Below are positions 1 through 10,040 of a stretch of 64,000 nucleotides of DNA, in pieces. The notes beneath the pieces were generated by a model. It was not told where the DNA came from. It searched no databases and worked only from the letters and a program-made list of their open reading frames with translations. The DNA is from Zizania palustris (Eukaryota; Streptophyta; Magnoliopsida; Poales; Poaceae): contig JAAALK010000287.1 of the NCBI GenBank assembly GCA_019279435.1, positions 85,579,532-85,643,531 of the forward strand. The letters are read 5' to 3'. The translations under genes and the position numbers were made by a program. How positions within the stretch are numbered: the stretch's first letter is position 1; each line of letters opens with the position of its first letter.

Positions 1-2310
1 CACATAACCTTTGTCGAGTAATTCCTGAACTTGTCGCTGAATCTCCTTGGTCTCCTCCGGGTTGGTCCTGTATGGCGCTCGATTTGGCAAGGAAGCCCCA
101 GGGATGAGGTCAATCTGATACTCAATACCTCTGATTGGTGGTAGCCCGGGTGGCACTTCTTGTGGGAACACATCAGCATATTCCTGCAAAAGATTAGTGA
201 CAGTAGGAGGCAAAGTAGATGGTATGTCGTGAAGTGAGAACAAAGCTTCTTTGCAAACAAACACATAGCAGATCGTGGCGTCATCATTTAATTCAAGTAA
301 ATCAGATTTTGAAGCAAGGAAACAAGCACTTTTCAATTTTATGTCATTTTTCCCAACATGAGCAGATTTAGATTTGTCATTCATAGGTTGAACCGATCCG
401 TTCACAACACCACTGTCATTTTGAGCAGATTTCTTGTTTTTCTCCTTGCAAGCTCTAGCAACTTCATCCCTCAAAATAGCATCGGGGGACATAGGGTGCA
501 AAACAAGCTTCTTCTCATTATGCATGAAAGAATATTGATTTGATTTACCATGATGCAATGTATCCTTATCAAATTGCCAAGGTCTACCAAATAACATAGA
601 GCAAGCTTGCATAGGTACCACATCACAATCAATGTAATCATGGTATGAACCAATTGTAAATTCCACTCGGACCATACGTGTTACCTTAAGCTTACCACTA
701 TCATTGAACCATTGGATGTAGTAGGGATGTGTGTGTGTGGAAGTGTTTTCACCCCAAGTTTTGCTACCATGGTGGCACTCGCCAAGTTGTTGCATCTTCC
801 TCCATCAATAATAATGCGACACAATCGTTCCAAAACTACACACTTTGTTTGGAACAGATTGTGTCACTGGTTCTGTTCAGCTTGAATCATTTGTGCACTC
901 AATATACGCCTCACAACAAGACTCTCGTAGTGTTCAGCATGTTCAGCCCCAATGTGTTCTTCATCATCATTCTTATTTCCTGCATCTTGGGCAGCAAGCA
1001 TGGCATATGTTTCATCATCTAAATCACTAGCTGATGAATACTCACCATTTTCTCGTACGATCAGCACACGCTTACTTAGACAGTCCCTTTGTATGTGTCC
1101 AAATCCTTTGCATCAGAGACACTGGATGTCCTTCATTCTCCCGGTGGAAGCGACGGAAGAAGAAGTGTTGGCTGCAGCTTGAGTGGATCCTTTTGCTGTC
1201 TCGGTAGTACGGACAGGTGCTGATTTTGATGTAGTTGTGGACTGCCGATTGGAAGCATCTCTCTGAAAATCATGTTTAGGGCCAGCGGCTCTTGTGCGGG
1301 GCTGCCACGATGTAGTCCGACCTGCAGGAGTGTTATTTATTGTGCAGCGTCCCTGCACTTCCCTTTCAGCCTTACAAGCAAGATGAAATAATCGAGTGAC
1401 ATTAGTGTACTCCTTGTAAGCCAATATATCCTAAATTTCTCTAGTTAAACCACCCATGAATCGAGCCATCGCAGCCTCTTCATTTTCAACTAGACCACAT
1501 CTCATCATGCCTATTTGTAGTTCTTGATAGTACTCCTCAACCGATTTGTTGCCTTGCCTAAGCTGTTGTAATTTATGCAACAAGTCTCGAGCATGATAGG
1601 AAGGAACAAAATGACTACGTATGATTCTTTTTAAAGCATTCCAAGTTTGTGGTACAATAGCTGGATTTTTAGTTTGATACTCATGCCACCAAACAGAAGC
1701 AAAGTCAGTGAATTCACTAGTGGCAGCTCTAACCTTTTTATCATCAGGAAATTCATGGCATGCAAATTTTTGATCTACCGACAGCTCCCAAGTCAGATAT
1801 GCATCAGGATCATATTTCCCATCAAAATATGGTATGGAGAATTTAATCCTGCGTAGGGAATCATCGTTGTCACGTACCTCACGTCGTGGAGCTCGGCCAA
1901 CCATACCGTGATAGTTGCGACGTGGTTGCCGTCGATACCTGAAAGATCCATCATCAAGCTCGGTATCCGCTGAATACTCTAGCTCATCATATCTTGCGGT
2001 GCTAGCAATGGAGGTATGGCCGTCATCATCACGTTGTTCCCTCTCTCCGAGCCCAGCTTGTTCCATCCTCTCTAATCGCACATTGATTCCTGCAAGAGAG
2101 GTGTTAATAGCCCCAGCTGTTCTCTCTAATGTGGTCAGCTAGTTGTTGGCAAGAATCTGCGCCGCCTCTAATTGACCAATGCGCTCATTGGTGACTTGAA
2201 CATACTCATTGAGGGCTTCCATGTGCAACCTTAGTTGGCATTCGAAATGTTGAATGATGCCCCTCGTACGTGGTGAATGTGAAAGCGTCTCACTCGCATC
2301 AGTTGACATG
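1..2310 (-). pseudogene. Element A: Ty3/gypsy gag-protease-RT start, broken
   Basis: The minus strand encodes the first half of a gypsy gag-pol. The start was chosen at the ATG at 2310, followed by an MSTDASETLSHSP opening. The gag core (about 2081-1431) has a capsid-like stretch with YFDGKYDPDAYLTWE and a C-terminal MARFMGGL. A zinc knuckle (CX2CX4HX4C) lies at 1080-1121. A protease-like DGG motif followed by CNNLAS lies near 800-830, and then VVPMQACSMLFGRPW. The last part (about 130-1) is the N-terminal RT block with GLPPIRGIEYQIDLIPGA. Breaks include an in-frame TAG near 2141, a TGA inside the zinc knuckle (1113-1115) and frame changes near 1430 and 860. RT core, RNase H and integrase lie outside the window to the left. 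The Ty3/gypsy call is firm. The lineage is uncertain, though a chromovirus is likely. Confidence 0.85.
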
Positions 2311-3115
2311 GTTAGTACAAAAGAAGTACAAAAGCAAGCAGATTAAACCTAGAAGTTGCTAGGAGATGGTAGGACACAGACACTTTCTCACTAGCAAGAA
2401 ATCAAGCTCTTGCAAGTTCTTACCACACAATGCAGGAGGCGTCGGCAAACAGCAAGAACAACAACAAACGGTGACTGCCAGCACAACCCGGTGGTGTTAT
2501 AGATAATTTTATGGAGCTGTAGGTGGCTGCTAAAACAATTGCACAAAGGAACAGCTAGTACCACGTTAGTCACAGGAAGTTGAATAATCGTTCCGCGATG
2601 GTACTGTGCTGGTCCTAGTCCAAACTGTGATAGAGACGTGAGCCATCACCCAAACGTAATCACAAAAATGCTCATAACAGCAAGCTGAATTTCGAAACTT
2701 TGAAGCAAAGGTCACACAAAATGTCTTTCTTTTTTTGTACTTGGAATCTTTATATAGAAAATTGAATTAGTGCGGCTTTTTTTGTTTTTTTGTTTTTTTG
2801 GCATGTGCCTTGTTTCTTCTTGATCTGTGCGGCTTTTGTTTTGCACTTGCCTTTTTCTCTCCTTGTAACTTCAGCCAGAGAATGAAAATGGAGATAGAAC
2901 AAGGTGCACGAACTCAAAAATCTAGCGGTAAAAACATAGGACCAGCAACTTGACACAAAGAAGTAACCGTGAATTCAACAAGCCGAGAGCTAAGTAGCAA
3001 AGCAAAGGCACAAAATGTTTTTGGGATTTTCAGATCGAAACTTATCTTTGGGCAAAAGTGGACTGTAGGAAAAACAAAGAACAAAGGAGAAGGCGATCTC
3101 TCACCGATCAACCTG
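2311..3115 (-). other. Element A untranslated leader
   Basis: This stretch lies between the primer-binding site and the gag ATG of element A, read on the minus strand. I see no convincing coding sequence. It carries T-rich runs (2770-2800) typical of a retrotransposon 5' leader. Confidence 0.6.
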
Positions 3116-3128
3116 AACTCTGATACCA
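3116..3128 (-). promoter_or_regulatory. Primer-binding site of element A (initiator tRNA-Met)
   Basis: On the minus strand this reads TGGTATCAGAGTT, complementary to the 3' end of plant initiator tRNA-Met. It lies 5 nt from the inner end of the LTR at 3134, the expected position, and fixes the orientation and LTR boundary of element A. Confidence 0.85.
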
Positions 3129-3133
3129 ATTAA

Positions 3134-3758
3134 TGGACCCGACGGGTATGGGGGAGCCCGATCTTTTGATGAGAGATGGAGGATGTGGTGAATTTGGTGG
3201 AAGCCGATGTTGGCTGCCCGACTACCACAACCAAGATGGTGTGGCGCCTTGAGCGACAGGTACACCGTCTCCTGATAACTACGATTTGGGGGTGGAGATC
3301 GACGTTGTGCTACCCGACTACAACAACCACAAGGATGCTATGCCTTAGCGATAGTTACACCGACTCCGGTTGTTGCTGCTCTTGCCGTGCCAAGAACAGC
3401 CTTGATCCTGCAAGCAATCGACGAACAAGCAAGAACAAGATGACAAGCAAACACTCACGGATATGATAGAAGTTGGAGTTTTGATTCAAGTAATCGGGCG
3501 GTCTAGCCGACACACGCGTTACAAGGAAGTAGTAGCAGCTAACTTACATCAAACAAAACCCGAGTTCTTTTGTGGCTACCACTTGCTTTTAAAGGGAAAA
3601 CTAGAAACTCAGGAGTCACGAGTGTTCTTCGGCAGTTTTTGGACATTTTGTCTGTCCTATGCCATTGATTCTTGATCCGTTGGAAAGCAGACGAAGAGAC
3701 CTTTCCAACAAGTACTTATTTGCATTAAACAACCTTGGGAGTTGAAAGATATGCTCCA
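3134..3758 (-). repeat. LTR of element A (625 bp), apparently shared with an upstream element
   Basis: On the minus strand it begins TGGAGCAT and ends GGGTCCA, with inverted TGGA/TCCA termini, and is followed 5 nt later by the PBS. A pol C-terminal reading frame stops 2 nt before the LTR start (stop at 3760-3762). The same LTR therefore appears to be the 3' LTR of one element and the 5' LTR of the next. The outer boundary is inferred from the termini and that adjacency. The second LTR of A is not in the window, so a pairwise comparison was not possible. Confidence 0.65.
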
Positions 3759-3759
3759 T

Positions 3760-3996
3760 TTAATCTTGAATTTCTGCAGTTACAAGAGTCCCTTCGGGAG
3801 TACGAATATTTATTGCGTTGTTGCCTTCTCCACTCCTAGCTGGTTCAATTCCTAAGCACTTAAGGATAATAAAGTCATCACAAGGCTTTAATAGTACCCC
3901 ATTGGAAAAATAATTAACTTGAACAGCTACGAACGAGTTCACCAGATAATTAAGTTCACGTGCACGGGCGCGTGTCATTGGTCCTTGCTTAGGTGT
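3760..3996 (-). pseudogene. C-terminal end of a gypsy polyprotein
   Basis: The minus strand encodes a ~75-residue tail with GPMTRARARELNYLVNSF, the basic tail motif seen after integrase in many plant Ty3/gypsy polyproteins. The frame is open up to about 4080, but the part before ~3996 does not look like polyprotein and overlaps a Tat-like LTR fragment. The upstream integrase is missing, so this is a truncated remnant. It ends 2 nt before LTR 3134-3758. Confidence 0.65.
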
Positions 3997-4039
3997 AAGC
4001 AGTGAAGTGTTGGCTGCTATTGTGGTTGTATAAATGGCA

Positions 4040-4225
4040 GCGATGTCCTCATCACAAAGCCAGCCTCCGAAGCAGGCCACTAAAAGGCCCCCGAGGCCTC
4101 ATGCAGATGGGCCTCCGACACTTTAGGGCTTTGGCCTGTACCAGGACTTTTATATTTTTGGCCCAAATTATCAAAATTGATATTTTGACAATCTTGGCCA
4201 TTATTGTAATTTTTTGCTATCAACA
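4040..4225 (-). repeat. Fragment of a Tat-like LTR (5' end)
   Basis: Read on the minus strand from 4225, the sequence starts TGTTGATAGCAAAAAAT. It matches the starts of the Tat-like LTRs at 33560 and 51303 over about 150 bases, including the block AAGATTGTCAAAATATCAAT. It fades near the junction with the pol tail, so only the first ~180 bp of this LTR survive here. Confidence 0.7.
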
Positions 4226-5486
4226 AAAGCATAGAAGAAATTTGAAAGGGATTCAGTAGGATTTGGTATTGATAAAGTCCATAGGGTTGGGATTACCCAT
4301 AGGGCCTAAGAAGAAACAAGATGGATGAGTGCCAATGGGAATCAGAACTTGGTTATATAGATTCTACAAAAAAGGTAAATGAAGCAAATAAAGAAAAAAT
4401 GGAATACAAATTAAAGACCGAAGAACGAAGAAAAGGATGCTGAAGACTGACCTTAGGGATTGTGTTGACGATAGCCATCTTTGGTGTTGTCGGTGTGTGG
4501 GTCGGCAAAGAAGAGGAAGATGATGAATGGCGGTCGTCGCAAGTAAACATCGGTGAGCTCGGGGGGCAAGAATGAATAGTTGGCAAAAAGCGTGGAGAAG
4601 AAATGTGGAGTAACCGGGGTACTTATAAAGCAAGAAGTAACTCCTCGGCAGTCGAGTCAAGCTGATTCCGTCGGATCTGGTGGGGCCACCTACAACGTTT
4701 GACAAAAGGTGATCATGATTACAATTTTCAAAGCGCCGAGATATTTGCCAACCCAAGATTATAGGAACCAAATCTTCGGCTTAAAAAACACCAGTACAAA
4801 ACTATGTTGGATGAAGCCTAGTCCGACGCAACCACGAAGAAATGTAAATGCATCAGACCATGTGACAACCAACGCAGTCATGAATGGCCAAAGATGAAAG
4901 AGCAGAAAAATGAGGAGGAAAAATTATGAAGCTGGAACCCTGGGAAAAAATTATAAAGGTTCTAGAAAATGAAGGGTTTTGGCTAGCAATTAAGGTGAAA
5001 GGATCGTGTCGATAGATGTTTGAGAAGACATGGTGGCAGGAGGTGATGATGGCCGGTAGTTTTGAAGCATCAGAGGCCATTTAATGCTCCAAAACTGGGG
5101 GGCATGTGTTGACGCCAATATTTGGTAAAGCCCAAGTTCCACCAAGGATGTCGTACGATCAACAGAAGTCAAGAAGGGTCCTATCAAAGATGGTCAAAGA
5201 AGTACGTCAGTTACAACATGGGCGGATATGAAGGAGCCGGTGATAAGAAGATGAAGTTCTATACAGAATCAGTTATGATAGATTGCTTGGACGACAAGTC
5301 TCCGGACTACAAATATGTATCCCTTAGATAGATTATAAACATACAACTCTATCAAACAACTACTTGGCGTATTGCCACCCTTGGCTTCCCAAGGTTAATC
5401 CTAATGGGATTCAACACTAGGAGCTAGGATGCATCGTCCCGATCTCCAGTGAAGAGGTGAGTCCCGCCACCCCCGACGATCGTATC
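4226..5486. other. Unclassified repeat-derived DNA
   Basis: No protein homology is recognised. The minus strand has TATA-like TTTATAAG near 4620 and short open frames with no family resemblance. On the plus strand TGTTGACGCC at about 5107 looks like an LTR start, followed by ~380 bp up to K1. A matching end may lie near 8725 (see 8321-8727), with K1 nested inside, but I could not prove this. Confidence 0.4.
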
Positions 5487-8320
5487 TGAGAAACCAAGGG
5501 TGGTTTTGGTCTGGATGATGAGTGATTGACAGGGATGAGCGTCTGAGAAAATGAGTGGTCGAGAGTATGTGGAGTGCATCAAGGGTTTCGATGTGGAGTG
5601 AAGGTGTGGCTGCCGAGGGTTTCAGTAGTGCGTCGCGTTCTTGTTTTTGGCTTGTCTTGTTTGTGCAGGGTGGATATGCTGACCGACTGTCGATGGCGAG
5701 TGATCGAGGGTCGAGCAGGGAGCTTGATGCCGAGGATCAGGGAGGTCGAGCGAAGTTGGAGAAGATATCAAGAGTGCATGAAGAGACGGAGAGAGACTCG
5801 GACGGATGGCTAACTGCGACGGCGTGTCGACCATGTTCACAAGAGGAAGGGCAAGACAAGCATTCGTGCGGCTCGAGGGGATCGAGAGCGGAAGTGGCTT
5901 GCTGGCGCTCGGAGTCGCGAAGCGGTGTCACGAGTCAAAGGGTTGAAAAGGCTTTGTCGGTTATTGCTGAAAACCGTCGAAACGTTTATCGTCGTCGAAA
6001 CGTTTATCGTTTTTACTTTTTCAATAAAATAGTGTCAAAGTGTTAGTTTAATTTTTTAGTGTCTTAGTGTGTACTTTTTAGAGTATTTTTGGAATATATA
6101 TATATTCTGAAAATATTTTAAAGAGAGGTCTAGTGTGAAAGGTATTTTTCAGTTTTTATTTTCAGTTTTTTTTTTGGGTCTTTCTAGGGGGCTGGTTGTA
6201 AAATTGCCTTCTAGAAGGTAGAGTTGTTGGGATAAATATCCCTGGGTGTGTGCTGGCCGAACTAAGACATACAGAACATTCAAGAAAAGAAATCAAAATC
6301 GTTTTTGCTTCTACAGCTTGTTCTACCGAGAGCTACCTTTTGCTGAAATTCTCATGATCGTGAACAGCGCCTAGCGCTTTGCCGGACTTGGCTACAGAAT
6401 TGCCTCAAGGAGTGTTCTTCTTCGAGAGATGCACAACTACTAGCGTTGGATCAGGTTAGTCTCTATTCAATTTGTCGGTACGTTCTTGATGATATGAGAA
6501 GGTTTATAGTGATTTTTCACATGGCTATAGTTGTTTTACAAGTTGATGAGTCTTGATCAGATTATCAATTCAGTCTTACATGCAGTTTCTGGTTAGAACT
6601 CTGAATCATTTGTGATCAGTTTGAGTTTGTTCCTGTGTTTCAAATATAGTTCTTCTATATGAGGTTGAATGTGTATGAATGTATAAAATATGACCTGTTC
6701 AAGTTGTTAGAGCATTGTTTTGATCAATTCTCTTGTTATAGGTCTAGGTTATATCTATTTGAATTCTGCTGAGTTGAGTTATACTCCAAACCTGTTCTGA
6801 TTTCATTGATTTCTGAAAGCTACAGATCTGTGTTCCTGAGTTTGTTCTAGTACTTGTTCTTTAGAACATTTGATCTTTGATCATGCAATCAAATTTTTCT
6901 TATTAGCTAGAGTGTAAGATGCGGTTCTAGTGTTTTCTGGTTTGTATTCAGGATGGCCAAGGTCTTGTGCTGTTTGTGCTACAGAGCTTACAATACTTCT
7001 GTTCACCGTCCTGAATCTGATTCTCTCAGCTTTCTTCCAGTTTTGATTGATGGTGCTGTTGATATAGTCTTGCATATTCATTGTGTGTTTAGTGTATCTC
7101 AAAGTTTTTCAATAGGGTGGTTTGAATATTAGAGTTTTTATGTGCTGAATAGTATTTTATCTGTTCTGAATTCATTTGATATGCATGTTGTTGAATTAGA
7201 AATAGATAGTGTTTGAATTAGAACAGAGATTGGTGTATATGTCTTGAACTGTTTCTCGATAAGTTATTATCTGAAATGAAATCATGTTAATGAATAGTGA
7301 AGCGTTGTGTTAATTATTCAAACCTGCTACTGTTTATCATCCGACAATTCTGATTTGTCTCATATAGTCTGAATTCAAATCTGCTTTGAGTGTAAAACCG
7401 TGTTTCCTGTTCTGCAGTTTGAATCAGTACTTGAATTGGTTTGATAAAAAGTAATTCAGGGTCTGAAATTAATTGGTTCATCCTTGTCGGATTTGCTACA
7501 GTAGCTGTAGAAGTGTTTATTCTTCAAGATTCTGAATCTAGTGTTCTATGTGCTGAATATTCAGATTATTGCTTTGTTGACAAGATTTGATATAAAATTT
7601 GCTGATCTGAAATTTGATTGAAGTCAATAGTTTCAAACTGAATCATAATTAGTTAAATACACCTTGCTGAATTTTTGTTTACGATTCACCGTCTGAAAAA
7701 CTGTAATCTGAATTTGATTGATTAGAGTTGTGAATTTTCAGGATCCATAATGATTATCATGTTCTGAATTTATACATGCTGAACTAAAGTGAATCTGAAG
7801 TTGAAATTTGCAAATTGAACCAAAATTTAACAAAAGTGATTTGCTGAGATTACCTTTACTATTCATCATACGAAAATCCTGATTTCTTTATATGAATTCT
7901 GAATTGATTTCTCTTCTAGTTGAATATCCAGATTCAAGCTGTGTGGACAGAGTATGAGTTATTGAATATTGATATGAATCTGTGTTGAAATCAAGATTGG
8001 CTATCTGTTTCAGATTTTGACAAATGCACTTTATTGGAAGTATCATTACTATTCATGATATGAAAAATTTCAGAAGTGAATGAATCTAATTGTGATTGAG
8101 TTAAATCGTTCTGTTTTACTATCTACTCTTGAAATTGATCTCCAGAGTGAGTATTTCTGATAGGTGTTGTCTAGGAACTTGAAACAAAGTTGTTTTTGAG
8201 TTTTTGACTCCGTTTGAACTTAGCATTCGTACCGTTTGAGTTGAAACATAAATTTGTGTTTTTAGAGGTTCGTTGGGTGATTTGATTAGGCCATCACTTC
8301 GAAAGATATCTGGTATGATA
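5487..8320 (+). repeat. K1: large LTR of family K, 3' truncated
   Basis: It begins TGAGAAACCAAGGGTGG and matches the start of K3 (16859). A block around 5630-5960 matches K3 at 37640-37950, including CTTGTCTT..TGTGCAGGGTGGA and GAGTGATCGAGG. From ~6460 to 8300 it is T-rich, AT-rich, noncoding and full of CTGAA/GAATT words, as in K3 at 38500-40870. It is recognisable to the conserved GGCCATC block near 8290 and then loses the last ~55 bases of the family consensus end. Open frames in it (5555-6046, for example) are not shared with the other copies and are not called. Confidence 0.75.
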
Positions 8321-8727
8321 TCTAGCATGTTTTATTTATTTCTATCGGAGTACAAGCCGATAGGTCATCTTAAATTCAGAGTCATATTGTATCCACCATC
8401 GAGCGATGCTCATCGGCCTATACATGTAAATTGACTATCTCATCGGCCGATAGCACGTTCATCCCGATCGCTCTCCCTTAGTCATCGGCCTTATGGCCGA
8501 TCAATGTTACTCATTCATGATTATTATATCCTTACCACAGTCATTGGCTCGGTATCCGATAGGCATTGCTACTAATGGTATTTCCTCCGTTTCCTTATCA
8601 GTTGCAAGGTAAAACTGATTTGCATGCCTTGAACCCTTCTTATAAGATTATAGGGCCTGTACTGGAGTTAAGCATATCTTTCAGGCCATGCGTGTGTCAA
8701 AGTGTGACCAAAAAAGACACCAACAAC
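8321..8727. other. Unclassified segment with CGGCCGAT palindromes
   Basis: No coding sequence is seen. Between 8343 and 8559 there are four short perfect inverted repeats built on ATCGG/CCGAT (8343-8362, 8442-8451, 8484-8501, 8549-8559). The segment lies between the truncated end of K1 and the start of K2. It may be the far end of the LTR-like piece starting near 5107. Confidence 0.4.
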
Positions 8728-10040
8728 ACTGTGGTTTTATCTTCGTGATGAGTGATTGGCAAGTTTTCTTAATTTAATTGTCTAGCTTTGTGATGGCTTG
8801 TTGGGTTCACTGAGGGGATCAGCGTGTGTTCTGCATAGAGATTCATGTTTTGCTTGTCTCATGTTGTGTAGGGTTGAGATGCGAGTTAACTATCAACGGC
8901 GGGTGATCGGGGTCAAGCGGGGAGCTTGATGCCATACGATCAAGGATGTCAGGTGACATTGAGGAAGATCTCAAGCGTATACATGGAGATGGAGCAAGAC
9001 ATGGATGGGCGGATGATCAAGATAGCATGTTGACCAAGTGAGAGAAAGGGAGGCCAGTGCAAGTGACAAGGTGGCTGGAGGGATCGGGAGTGGGAGAGAC
9101 TTGTTGGCAGTCGAGTTCGCGGATTGGTGACACGTGTCCGTGATCTAGAGGGCTTTGTCAGTTTTGGATCAAAACCGTCGCATCAAGATCAAAGGGTCCT
9201 AAAGAGAAGTCGTAGCTACTATGAAAGCTTCGAATCGGGACAAACTACTTTTAGATAGGATTTTACATTTTTCCCTATGGGCCCTTGTGTCTATAAAAAA
9301 CCCTAGGGGTAATTGAGTCATTTCCTGTTTTTGAATTTGCTATATAAGGCCACCTAACCCTCTAGGGTTGGTACCCATTTTCTGAATACACTTTACCAAT
9401 TGCAAAAATCTGGGACTAGCCACCGCCGGAGTCCCGTTCTTGGTATGCCGCTGCTAGGAAGAACTTCTTCCTTCAACGATGCATAGAGTATTGTACAACT
9501 GGTTTGTTTCGGTTTTCTTGATTCCCTAAGAAAACCAGAGTTCCATTTTCTTGAGGGTTCTGGTTTTCATGGGGAACTGGTTTTTCTTGGTGCTGCTGGT
9601 TCTCTGGTGTGAGGCGGTGCAGGCAACGATTTCTACTAGAGGCGGCGGGCGACGCGAAGGTTCCAGACGCCAGATTAACTATGGCTGAACTGCGCTACTA
9701 GGCACATGGTGGCTGAACACTGTTGCGTTGGTTTTCTTGAGTTGAATGGTCAGTAAATCTCTCACACCTCGATACTAGTGCGCCTTTAGTATTTTACCTT
9801 TCAATATCATGTGTTTGATTCAGTTGCTACAAATACTTTATTTCTAGTTTGCACCATGAATATTCATTGATATATCTATGTGATCTAGGTGCATGTCATG
9901 AAATTATTTGAATGCCTGTGAAACATGGACATTTATCTTATGCTTTATGAAATGCCTGTGATCGATGGATGTTTTCTTAGCATTTGATGATTTGTTGTCT
10001 AGTGTGTGAATAGTTTTAATCTGCCTTATGTGCTTTGTAG
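8728..10040 (+). repeat. K2: LTR of family K, 3' truncated
   Basis: The start matches the K family from GTGGTTTT and GATGAGTGATTGG. The block at 9140-9290 (GGCTTTGTCAG, GTAGCTACTATGAAAGCTTC) closely parallels K4 at 63030-63160. A TATA box follows at 9341. The sequence then runs through a leader-like GC-rich part (9400-9700) and a T-rich part, and merges with coding debris at about 10040. The T-rich interior and family 3' end are absent. Confidence 0.7.
9341..9348 (+). promoter_or_regulatory. Putative TATA box of K2
   Basis: TATATAAG lies ~610 bp into K2, where K4 (63292) and K3 (38282) also carry TATA motifs. It is followed by a short GC-rich leader. The promoter role is inferred from position and motif only. 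Confidence 0.5.

Noticed and set aside
4353..5187. Minus-strand frames of 75-135 residues
   Set aside because: No recognisable motif, no shared homologue in the window, and low-complexity composition. Left as unclassified DNA.
5555..6046. 163-residue plus-strand frame in K1
   Set aside because: The homologous region of K3 (37640-37990) does not keep the frame; base similarity is shared, not coding.
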